DNA from: Nanobdellati archaeon
GTDB taxonomy: Archaea > SpSt-1190
Direction: 5' to 3'
Length of the DNA: 5,580 bases
NCBI GenBank assembly: GCA_015522095.1
Contig: WAMX01000027.1
Coordinates: 1-5,580, forward strand
Shown here: positions 1-5,104 of the stretch, in pieces
How positions within the stretch are numbered: position 1 is the stretch's first letter
Layout: each line of letters starts with the position of its first letter
Notes under the pieces: model-generated
Database searches by the model: none
The model's input: only the letters and a program-made list of their open reading frames with translations
What the model was told of the DNA's origin: nothing
Made by a program: the position numbers and the translations under genes

Positions 1-1470
1 AGTCTTGTCAAACACAAATATCCTGACCTTGTGGAGCATCTCAAGGGCTTCGGCATTCTTGAAGAGTATGCCATTCTGCGCTCCCAGCCCCGTGCCCATC
101 ATCACGGCGGTGGGCGTGGCGAGTCCCATGGCACAGGGGCACGCTATCACGAGCACGGCGATGAGTATTGTCAGGGCGAAGAGGAAACCCTGCTGGAAAT
201 ACCAGAACGCGAAGGCCGCGGCTGCTATCACCATCACCACGGGGACGAAGTTTGCGGCCACGGCATCTGCGAGCTGCTGGATGGGAGCCTTGGATGCCTG
301 TGCCTCCTCGACCATCCTTATTATCTGCGAGAGCACGGTGCCCTCGCCAACGGCTGTCGCTTTGATTTTGAGGAAGCTGCCCCTGTTGATGGTCGCGCCT
401 ATGACCTTGTCGCCTTCCTTCTTCTCCACAGGTATGCTCTCGCCGGTTATCATGGACTCATCCACAACAGAGTGCCCTTCCAGCACCACCCCATCCACCG
501 GAATCTTCTCGCCCGGCTTCACGAGCAGGACATCCCCCTTCCTGACCTCGTCCACAGGGATCTCCATCTCCCTGCCGTTGCGGATGACGCGGGCAGTCTT
601 CGCCCGCAGCCCTATGAGCTTTCTAAGCGCCTCGGAGGTCTTGCCCTTTGTCACGGCCTCGAGATACTTCCCGAGCAGTATGAACACGAGTATGAACGCG
701 GCTATCTCGTAGTAGAGGTCCTCATAGCCGTACCCGTAGCCCATCCATATTGCCACGGTAAGGGCAACGCTGTAGAGGTAGGCGGCGGATGTGCCGAGGA
801 AGACCAGGGAGTCCATGTTGGGGAGCCTCTTCCAGAGGCCCCTTGCTCCCGAGATGTAGAGGTTGAATGCCGCGTATATAACGGGCGTTGTGAGTATGAG
901 CTGAAGCAGTGATTGCAGGCGCGAATCTGCCGGGACGGGAAGGCCGACCATCCAGCCCATGGATATGTAAAGGAGGGGGATGCTGAACGCAAGCGAGAGC
1001 AGGAAGCGGCGGCGGAAGTCGCGGATTTCTTCCTCCCGCGCCTCTTTCTCCTGGTCAATGCTCATGGAACCGCTCACTCCATATCCCATGCCCTCTATTG
1101 CTTTCTCGAGCGCTGCCCTGTCCAGCTTCTCGGGGTCGTAGCGGATTATTGCGCGCTTGTTGGCGAATTCCACCCTTGCCTCAAGCACGCCATCCATATT
1201 TTTCAGACCCTTCTCAATGAGGTTTGAGCAGTGGGTTGAGTGCATCCCTGTAATGCCGAGCACAAGCTCTTCCCCTTCAACAAGCTCGTATCCGAGCTCC
1301 CGCACGGCATTCCTCGCCTCTTCAAAGTCCCTGCCCTCCGGCACGGTAATGGTGGCCTTCTTTGTCGCGAAGCTAACGCTCGCCTCGAATCCCCTGCTCT
1401 TGAGGCTCTTTTCAATATTCAGCGCACAGCTCGCGCAGTGCATCCCCCTTATCTGCACCTTTTTTTCCAT
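1..1470 (-). CDS. copA: Copper-translocating P1B-type ATPase (CopA), 3' part missing at window edge
   Basis: Membrane ATPase expected to pump Cu(I) (possibly Ag(I)) out of the cytoplasm. The 490 codons present form an uninterrupted frame. HMA domain 1 has GMHCASC with the CxxC at residues 12-15. HMA domain 2 (about 70-130) has a degenerate loop, HSTHC at 77-81, with Ser in place of the first Cys. Membrane helices lie at about 155-175, 184-205, 218-240 and 253-270. The actuator domain carries TGE at 342-344. Two further helices follow at about 405-424 and 431-450, the second with the ion-binding CPC at 444-446, which is typical of Cu(I) pumps. The sequence ends at residues 488-490, D-K-T, the first three residues of the DKTGT phosphorylation motif, so the P and N domains lie outside the window. 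The ATG at 1470 follows AGGTGAAAGG and is coupled to a nine-codon upstream ORF. Family assignment is near certain; metal preference is inferred from CPC. Confidence 0.96.
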   Translation of the reverse strand, partial: MEKKVQIRGMHCASCALNIEKSLKSRGFEASVSFATKKATITVPEGRDFEEARNAVRELGYELVEGEELVLGITGMHSTHCSNLIEKGLKNMDGVLEARVEFANKRAIIRYDPEKLDRAALEKAIEGMGYGVSGSMSIDQEKEAREEEIRDFRRRFLLSLAFSIPLLYISMGWMVGLPVPADSRLQSLLQLILTTPVIYAAFNLYISGARGLWKRLPNMDSLVFLGTSAAYLYSVALTVAIWMGYGYGYEDLYYEIAAFILVFILLGKYLEAVTKGKTSEALRKLIGLRAKTARVIRNGREMEIPVDEVRKGDVLLVKPGEKIPVDGVVLEGHSVVDESMITGESIPVEKKEGDKVIGATINRGSFLKIKATAVGEGTVLSQIIRMVEEAQASKAPIQQLADAVAANFVPVVMVIAAAAFAFWYFQQGFLFALTILIAVLVIACPCAMGLATPTAVMMGTGLGAQNGILFKNAEALEMLHKVRIFVFDKT

Positions 1471-1480
1471 CCTTTCACCT
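1471..1480 (-). promoter_or_regulatory. Ribosome binding site of copA, overlapping the leader-peptide stop codon
   Basis: On the minus strand AGGTGAAAGG directly precedes the ATG at 1470, with AGGTGA spaced 4 nt from it. The first base of the site is also the last base of the TGA that ends the upstream nine-codon ORF (1480-1482). Ribosomes finishing the short ORF would therefore stop on the copA ribosome binding site, which suggests translational coupling. Confidence 0.8.
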
Positions 1481-1509
1481 CAATGGCAACACGGTTTCTT
1501 CTTGTCCAT
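1480..1509 (-). CDS. Nine-residue Cys-rich leader peptide MDKKKPCCH upstream of copA
   Basis: This very short ORF reads ATG-GAC-AAG-AAG-AAA-CCG-TGT-TGC-CAT-TGA, giving MDKKKPCCH. It is basic and ends in Cys-Cys-His, a plausible soft-metal ligand set. It has its own Shine-Dalgarno-like AGGTGAT four bases before the ATG. Its start stands 7 nt from the operator end, exactly like the start of the TRASH gene at 5038, so promoter, operator, ribosome binding site and start all line up between the two units. Its stop overlaps the copA ribosome binding site. It could be a translated leader that couples copA translation to metal or cysteine status, or a micro-metallochaperone. It also resembles the tail of the TRASH protein (KKKGGCC), so it could be the relic of a deleted chaperone gene. 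Translation is not proven. Confidence 0.55.
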   Translation of the reverse strand: MDKKKPCCH

Positions 1510-1514
1510 TTATA

Positions 1515-2828
1515 TCACCTATCTATTTTTAGATAGGTCGGTATATAAAAGTTTTGCAGTGCGGACACCATCTCCGCGCTGACCCTGCTCTCTCCCTTCA
1601 CCGCCGCCAGCGTGGATATCTGGGTTATCTCCTTCTCCATACTGCGCGAGACGGCTATCCTCTCCCCATCCGCATACCTTTCCACGAACCCGCGGACGGC
1701 ATCATACTCCCAGGGAATGTAGTTGTTCCTCTCTATGATGTCCTTCACAAGCATCATCGCGTGAGCCCTGTTGCGGGGCGTGTCCCTGACCCCCCTTTCA
1801 AGGCGTATGGAATCCATAACCGCCTTGTCCCTCAGTGCCTGGCTCACCTTCTCCGGCGAGTTTGTCGAGCCGATTATCAGCGTGTAGTACCCCGGCAGGT
1901 GGTAGCGCTCGTCCACATATATTCCCTGATTGTTCAGGACGCTTGCCAGCGTGCTCTGGGAATCGGGGGAAATCTCTTCCAGGCGCTCAATGGTGATGGC
2001 GCGCCCGTATGCGGCGGGGAGGAGTGCCCACCTGAGCCTTCCCTGCGGGGTCTCCCCGTGGCCATCCGAGTGGCCGAGCAGGTCCTCCTTGCTCACATCC
2101 CCCTCAATTGCGGGGAACCCGTCCTCTGACGAAACATACAGCCGGGGCGTGCTGTCCGCCCTTCTGGAGAGAAATTTTGTGAAGGCGTATGTCCCGAGGA
2201 GGATTGCGGAATACACAATGGCCAGTGAAGCCGAGCTGTATGAGTTTCGGAGTATTATGTCTATGAGTTCCTGCTGTTTCTCCCTGACAATCTCCGAGTC
2301 CTTCCATATGTTGTACTGTGCCCTGGCGTTCAGGTATATTGTGTACAGCGAGCCCCCAAGGAATGCCGCAATGGAGCCCCTTGCAAGCCCGTCCTTCAGC
2401 CTCCTTATCCTGTTCCTGCGCTCTATCGCCTTCCTGCCTTCCCCTCCCCTGACAACCTTCAGCGACACCGTGTCGCCAAACTCCCGCTCGATTATTATGT
2501 CCGGGGGGACTATCCCGTTCTGCTCCATCAGGGAGCTGAGGTCCCTCAGTATTCCCCTGTAAAGCGTCGTCTTCCCCACGCCATAATCCCCCTCAATTAT
2601 CAGCAGCATGGAGCGAGGCCGTCCGTCCGCGATGTTCTGGACATACTGCCTCACGACACCGTGAATTTCCGTGACCAGTCCGCCTTCCGCACTCCCGAGG
2701 AAGTCCGCATAGGGAAACTTCCGGTCCATTGAGGGTATGTCCTCCCACGTTTCCCATTCCCCGTGGCCATCGAGGGTGGCGATGAACGCGGCGTATTCTT
2801 CCAGAAAGCCGTCCTTCAATTTACCCAC
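1515..2828 (-). CDS. LonB-like membrane AAA+ protein lacking a protease domain
   Basis: This 437-residue protein has a Walker A motif, GDYGVGKTT, at 80-88. Two hydrophobic segments (about 151-167 and 198-220) interrupt the ATPase, as in archaeal membrane Lon (LonB). After them, about 239-296 follows the LonB layout: GDV, then ETP, then a helix leading into the Walker B region and SPDSQSTL. The Walker B itself is altered: ITIER at 278-282 stands where LonB-type proteins have a hydrophobic-D-E sequence. A sensor-1-like strand ends in GSTN at 320-323. The protein ends after the helical lid, with no S16 peptidase domain or Ser-Lys dyad. ATP binding looks intact; hydrolysis is doubtful. Function is unknown; a membrane-bound regulatory or chaperone-like ATPase is possible. 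The GTG start at 2828 is about 25 nt from a TATA-like CTTAAAAA, so the mRNA is probably leaderless; a TTG at 2819 is an alternative. Its last eight codons contain the copA operator. Confidence 0.8.
   Translation of the reverse strand: MGKLKDGFLEEYAAFIATLDGHGEWETWEDIPSMDRKFPYADFLGSAEGGLVTEIHGVVRQYVQNIADGRPRSMLLIIEGDYGVGKTTLYRGILRDLSSLMEQNGIVPPDIIIEREFGDTVSLKVVRGGEGRKAIERRNRIRRLKDGLARGSIAAFLGGSLYTIYLNARAQYNIWKDSEIVREKQQELIDIILRNSYSSASLAIVYSAILLGTYAFTKFLSRRADSTPRLYVSSEDGFPAIEGDVSKEDLLGHSDGHGETPQGRLRWALLPAAYGRAITIERLEEISPDSQSTLASVLNNQGIYVDERYHLPGYYTLIIGSTNSPEKVSQALRDKAVMDSIRLERGVRDTPRNRAHAMMLVKDIIERNNYIPWEYDAVRGFVERYADGERIAVSRSMEKEITQISTLAAVKGESRVSAEMVSALQNFYIPTYLKIDR
1517..1538. promoter_or_regulatory. 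Perfect palindromic operator at the copA promoter
   Basis: The arms ACCTATCTA and TAGATAGGT are perfect reverse complements of 9 bp separated by TTTT, for 22 bp in total. It starts 3 nt downstream of the copA TATA box, covers the expected transcription start (about 1521), and its last bases form the start of the leader ORF's AGGTGAT ribosome binding site. A near copy (18/22) occupies the same place in front of the five-gene operon at 5046-5067. The site also lies inside the last codons of the upstream ATPase gene. The obvious candidate ligand is the PadR-TRASH protein encoded at 2892-3287; binding is inferred. Confidence 0.8.
1542..1550 (-). promoter_or_regulatory. Archaeal TATA box of the copA transcription unit
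   Basis: The minus strand reads TTTTATATA, preceded by an A-rich stretch that could serve as a BRE. The usual archaeal spacing of about 25 nt puts the transcription start near 1521, inside the operator and about 12 nt before the leader-peptide ATG. The box lies within the coding 3' end of the LonB-like ATPase gene, so copA has its own promoter and need not rely on read-through. Confidence 0.7.
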
Positions 2829-2891
2829 AGCACCTTTCCCTGCGGGATTTTTTAAGCATAACCTCTATATACTCCCTGTGCTCCCCTTTCC
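2829..2891. promoter_or_regulatory. Divergent promoter region between the LonB-like ATPase and the PadR-TRASH regulator
   Basis: The two genes diverge from this 63-bp gap. On the minus strand ATGCTTAAAAAAT (about 2847-2859) offers a TATA box centred roughly 25 nt before the GTG at 2828. On the plus strand CTATATAC (2865-2872) is centred about 24 nt before the GTG at 2892. Both spacings match leaderless archaeal transcripts, which fits the lack of a well-spaced Shine-Dalgarno before either start. No clear copy of the 22-bp palindrome is present, so direct autoregulation through that site is not evident. Confidence 0.6.
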
Positions 2892-3287
2892 GTGAGGATA
2901 AGGAGCCTGCTCAAGTTCAACACCCTTCTCCTGCTGAAGAAGGGACCGATACACGGGTATGAGCTTATGAAAGCCCTTGAGAAGGAGCTTGGAAAGGTGA
3001 GCACGAGCCAGGTCTATCCCTTCCTGAATGAGCTCGAGAGGCAGGGCTTTGTCACGGTCAAGGAGGTCGGCGGAAGGGAAAAAAAGATTTATGAGCTGAC
3101 CGATGAGGGGAGCGCGTTTGTGAATGACCTGCTCTCAAGGTTTGAGGAGCTTGTGGAGATTGCCGTGTCGGACAAGCTGAGGAGCTGCTCCTACTGTGGG
3201 TGTGTCCTCTATGAGAGCGGCGTGAATGTCGGCGGAAAGTGGTTCTGCTGCGAGAACTGCGCTAAGGCTTCACACCGAGGAGTTTAG
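2892..3287 (+). CDS. PadR-family winged-helix regulator with C-terminal TRASH-like metal-binding domain
   Basis: This 131-residue protein is a likely metal-responsive transcriptional repressor. Residues 1-72 form a PadR-type winged helix: GPIHGYELMKAL at 18-29, the recognition region VSTSQVYPFLNELERQGFV at 36-54, and a wing ending in YELTDEG at 67-73. A helix (about 75-97) would serve in dimerisation. The tail holds a Cys cluster at C99, C102, C104, C119, C120 and C123. C99-x2-C102-x16-C119-x3-C123 has the TRASH/YHS-type layout, and C104 and C120 are extra thiols. TRASH domains are known metal sensors in archaeal regulators such as CopT, but there they accompany other DNA-binding folds. The GTG start has no Shine-Dalgarno and is probably leaderless. 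The 3' end overlaps the convergent thioredoxin gene by 26 bp. Its position between two units with matching operators makes it the best candidate for their repressor. Which metal it senses is unknown. Confidence 0.88.
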   Translation: MRIRSLLKFNTLLLLKKGPIHGYELMKALEKELGKVSTSQVYPFLNELERQGFVTVKEVGGREKKIYELTDEGSAFVNDLLSRFEELVEIAVSDKLRSCSYCGCVLYESGVNVGGKWFCCENCAKASHRGV

Positions 3288-3492
3288 CCAGCTCTTCCTT
3301 ACCAGGCACGCCCGTCGCCTTCAGCTCGCCATCAACGACAAGCCCGGGAGCGGTCATTATCCGGTACTTCTCTATGAGTTCCGGGTGCTCCATGAGATCA
3401 ACAACTTCGTAGCTCACGCCGAGCTCGTCAAGCATCCTCTCAAGCCGCGCGCAGCTCGTGCAGCCCGGCGTGGTCATGACCTGCACCTTCAT
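3262..3492 (-). CDS. Small thioredoxin/glutaredoxin-like redox protein
   Basis: This 76-residue cytoplasmic thiol-disulfide protein has a single minimal thioredoxin fold. Strand MKVQVMTT leads into the active site CTSC at residues 11-14, then a helix, a second strand (SYEVVDL) and the cis-proline loop TAPG at 47-50. It ends in a short helix after VDGEL. The size and the APGLVVDGEL region resemble the small archaeal thioredoxin-like (MTH895-type) proteins. The ATG at 3492 overlaps the YHS stop codon (ATGA) and follows GGTGA at a 4-nt spacing. An upstream in-frame extension to 3540 would run through the YHS gene and is unlikely. As last gene of the operon with a CcdA-like membrane protein it could exchange electrons with that transporter or reduce metal-thiolate complexes; this role is inferred. 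Confidence 0.88.
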   Translation of the reverse strand: MKVQVMTTPGCTSCARLERMLDELGVSYEVVDLMEHPELIEKYRIMTAPGLVVDGELKATGVPGKEELAKLLGVKP

Positions 3493-3635
3493 TTGCTCAC
3501 CAGAAACTGCTCCGGGCTCTGCTCGAATGCCCACTTGCACGCGGGAGCGCAGAAGTAGTACTTCTTGCCCCTGTACTCAAGGCTGTCCGCCTTGCCCTCA
3601 TCAACTTCCATCTTACACACCGGGTCTATTGCCAT
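3489..3635 (-). CDS. YHS-domain small metal-binding protein
   Basis: This 48-residue protein consists of a single YHS domain. It starts MAIDPVCKMEV, the classical YHS opening with Cys7, and continues to the second ligand segment KYYFCAPACKWAF with C29 and C33 (C-x3-C), then a short helix, SPEQF. YHS domains occur in copper ATPases, copper and mercury handling proteins and other metal proteins, usually as metal-binding modules; a metallochaperone role is inferred. The ATG at 3635 lies inside the 3' end of the CcdA-like gene (23-nt overlap) and follows the strong Shine-Dalgarno AAGGAGGTGG. Its stop overlaps the ATG of the thioredoxin gene. Standard length cut-offs may miss this gene, but motif, ribosome binding site and overlaps all support it. 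Confidence 0.9.
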   Translation of the reverse strand: MAIDPVCKMEVDEGKADSLEYRGKKYYFCAPACKWAFEQSPEQFLVSK

Positions 3636-4581
3636 CTCCTTTCCACCTCCTTAATATCCAGGGCAGTGCCAGCCCTCCTATCGCAACGAGCGGGATGGAC
3701 CAGGGCGGCAGGATGTCTGCGGCCTCCTCGTGCTCCTCAATATTCCTCATGAGCTCCGACGGCAGCCCCATTGCCTTAACAAGCCCGTTCCATCCCCTGT
3801 GCACCACCGTCTGCTCGTAGAACCCGTGCGCCCCTCCAAGCAGGAATATCACGATGCCGAGCACCACGAGGGACCAGCCAATTGCTGACTGCATCTTTGC
3901 CCTGTTCTTTGCGAGCTTTGGCGTCACGTTAATTCCCATTATTCCCAGGATTGACAGGAATATCAGGGGGGTGGCGCGCCCTATGCCGTGCACAAGGCCG
4001 AGGAGCGCGCCCGTGCCTGCGCCCTTAATCGCTATGTCGCCGAGGAGTATGTAGAAGAGCGGGTTGGGGCATCCGACGCCGGCGTTGCCCAGGAACAGCC
4101 CGAGGAGGAAGGCCTTGCTGTAGTCCTTCCGCTTCTCAATGAATCCGGGGGTGCGGGAGTAGGCGGGCATCTCAAGCTTGAAGAGCCCGAGTTCCGAGAG
4201 CCCGAACACGAAGGCCACCACACCGCCGACCATGAAGAGTATGCGGCTGAAGAGCCCTGCCTGTTCCATGGCAACATCAAGCCCGAGGACACTCCCCATC
4301 GCGCCCACGAACACGCCATAGAGCGCGAGCGTCACGGAGAGCCCGAGCCCGAAGAGCACTGCCATCCAGAAGCCCTTCTTGTAGCCCTTGCCCATACTCA
4401 GGGGGACTATCACGAAGACGAGCGGGAGCGTGCACGGCAGGACTATCATTGAGATGCCCGCGACATACGCGAACGCAAGGTCCACGACATCCCGGGACAT
4501 TGTGAAGAGATAGAACACGCTGAGAGTTATGACTGAAAAAAGGGAAAAAGCAATGGCCGCGAACAGTTTCCTGTCGTTCAT
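3613..4581 (-). CDS. CcdA/DsbD-like cytochrome c biogenesis-type transmembrane protein
   Basis: This 322-residue polytopic membrane protein belongs to the CcdA/DsbD thiol-electron transporter superfamily, which passes reducing equivalents from a cytoplasmic thioredoxin across the membrane. The two hallmark cysteines are present: C50 in LPCTLP and C171 in GCPNP. Hydrophobic segments lie at about 6-27, 34-62, 71-95, 110-135, 155-182, 188-217 and 232-250. They are followed by an outside-type loop with HGFYE (252-256) and an extra helix at about 294-310 with a basic tail. The length exceeds plain CcdA (about 220-240) because of the N-terminal helix and C-terminal extension. The start chosen is the ATG at 4581, which overlaps the previous stop (TGATG) and follows GGAGAGGGTG; an in-frame upstream GTG/ATG run to 4668 lies inside the neighbouring gene. 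Pairing with a thioredoxin gene supports a redox role; metal transport cannot be excluded. Confidence 0.88.
   Translation of the reverse strand: MNDRKLFAAIAFSLFSVITLSVFYLFTMSRDVVDLAFAYVAGISMIVLPCTLPLVFVIVPLSMGKGYKKGFWMAVLFGLGLSVTLALYGVFVGAMGSVLGLDVAMEQAGLFSRILFMVGGVVAFVFGLSELGLFKLEMPAYSRTPGFIEKRKDYSKAFLLGLFLGNAGVGCPNPLFYILLGDIAIKGAGTGALLGLVHGIGRATPLIFLSILGIMGINVTPKLAKNRAKMQSAIGWSLVVLGIVIFLLGGAHGFYEQTVVHRGWNGLVKAMGLPSELMRNIEEHEEAADILPPWSIPLVAIGGLALPWILRRWKGDGNRPGV
3643..3652 (-). promoter_or_regulatory. Strong Shine-Dalgarno of the YHS gene
   Basis: The minus strand reads AAGGAGGTGG, 7 nt before the ATG at 3635 and inside the end of the CcdA-like coding sequence. It is the most complete Shine-Dalgarno in the window and fixes the start of the 48-residue gene. 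It suggests the YHS protein is made at a higher level than its operon partners. Confidence 0.8.
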
Positions 4582-4856
4582 CACACCCTCTCCAGTGCAA
4601 TGTTGTGCAGCCATGCCAGCAGCCAGCCGCCTATTGCGCCGCACAGCGCTCCCCAGAGCAGACCCCACAGGCTCCCCACGAGCGTGGGCGCGTATCCCGG
4701 ATAAAGGGTCGCAAGTATGTTGAGGAATTCAGGGCTCACCCAGAATGTCCTCAGGTTGGGGAACGCCGTCAGCACGAGCCCCAGCAAGAACACGTATGCG
4801 CCCCACAGGGCTCCGAGGGCGACTGCAAGCGCCTTTGGGTTGAGTTTCCCATCCAT
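4581..4856 (-). CDS. Small two-helix membrane protein, 'bacteriophage holin'-like family
   Basis: This 91-residue membrane protein has two helices, about 8-31 and 58-83, both rich in Gly, Leu, Ala and Trp and each carrying an LWG motif (GALWGAY at 15-21 and GSLWGLLWGALCGAIGGW at 61-78). The linker contains FLNILATLYPGYAP. From memory this pattern matches short chromosomal proteins that databases label 'bacteriophage holin'; nothing here is phage-related, so that label probably misleads about function. The ATG at 4856 overlaps the preceding stop (TGATG) and follows GGAGGGTG at a 6-nt spacing; the GTG at 4865 is a less likely start. C72 is its only cysteine. Placed between a metallochaperone and a CcdA-like transporter, it may be an accessory subunit or a metal channel. 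Biochemical role is unknown. Confidence 0.82.
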   Translation of the reverse strand: MDGKLNPKALAVALGALWGAYVFLLGLVLTAFPNLRTFWVSPEFLNILATLYPGYAPTLVGSLWGLLWGALCGAIGGWLLAWLHNIALERV

Positions 4857-5038
4857 CAGCAACACCCTCCTTTTTTCTTTCCAAGCTCGGCAACTTCCTT
4901 CTCGTATGCGTTCAGGTGCTCTTCGCTGCAGAAGTGCCTCTTGTGCAGCCCTATGTACCCTGGGACCTTCACTCTCCTCTCAATGGGCTCACCTGTCTTC
5001 TCGCGGCAGTATGCACATCTCTTTGAAAAGGGCCACAC
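4856..5038 (-). CDS. MerH-like TRASH-domain metallochaperone
   Basis: This 60-residue cytoplasmic protein has a treble-clef TRASH/YHS-like fold: C8-x2-C11, a 25-residue middle, then HFCSEEH with C37 and H41. The fourth ligand is thus His instead of the usual Cys. It ends in the basic tail GKKKGGCC, where C59-C60 is a vicinal pair like the one ending MerA. In Sulfolobus a TRASH protein, MerH, is encoded with merA and serves in mercury trafficking, so a similar role is likely; a copper chaperone is the alternative. The GTG at 5038 is preferred because it follows AGGTGAT by 4 nt, the same layout as the copA leader ORF. The GTG at 5047 would add MIQ and fit a leaderless transcript. It is the first gene of a five-gene operon. 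Confidence 0.82.
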   Translation of the reverse strand: MWPFSKRCAYCREKTGEPIERRVKVPGYIGLHKRHFCSEEHLNAYEKEVAELGKKKGGCC

Positions 5039-5045
5039 CTGTATC

Positions 5046-5067
5046 ACCTATCATATTTTAGATATGT
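5046..5067. promoter_or_regulatory. Imperfect palindromic operator at the five-gene operon promoter
   Basis: The plus strand begins ACCTATC and ends GATATGT, with 6 of 7 arm positions complementary. It matches the copA operator at 18 of 22 positions. It starts 3 nt after the TATA box and ends 7 nt before the GTG at 5038, the same distances as at copA. The GATA that follows is also shared. A bound protein would block the expected transcription start near 5049. Confidence 0.75.
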
Positions 5068-5070
5068 GTG

Positions 5071-5079
5071 TATTTAAGC
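5071..5079 (-). promoter_or_regulatory. Archaeal TATA box of the five-gene metal/redox operon
   Basis: The minus strand reads GCTTAAATA, preceded by AAT. The predicted start about 25 nt downstream is near 5049. The box lies in the 57-nt gap after the merA stop at 5105, so the operon has its own promoter; some read-through from merA is possible because no clear terminator is seen between them. Confidence 0.7.
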
Positions 5080-5104
5080 ATTGCCTCTGCCATCGCCCCG
5101 CGGG

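Noticed and set aside
31..912. A 293-codon open frame on the plus strand opposite copA
   Set aside because: It reads the exact complement of the copA codons, its His/Glu/Gly-rich product resembles no protein, and copA itself has every P1B ATPase motif.
1554..2562. Two long plus-strand open frames opposite the LonB-like ATPase
   Set aside because: They have low-complexity products and no ribosome binding site or known motif; the minus-strand frame has Walker A, membrane helices and sensor 1.
2858..2880. A possible third operator copy (ACCTCTATATACTCC) in front of the regulator gene
   Set aside because: Only a loose half-site match and no second arm; the sequence is better read as a TATA box.
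3988..4452. A 154-codon plus-strand frame rich in Glu and His, opposite the CcdA-like gene
   Set aside because: It is the complement of hydrophobic membrane codons; the composition is explained by the minus-strand membrane protein.
4582..4668. An N-terminal extension of the CcdA-like protein up to 4668
   Set aside because: It would run through the holin-like gene; the TGATG overlap and Shine-Dalgarno at 4581 give a better start.
4581..4856. Evidence of a prophage based on the holin-like gene
   Set aside because: No other phage gene, integrase or attachment repeat is visible, and the gene is embedded in a metal/redox operon.
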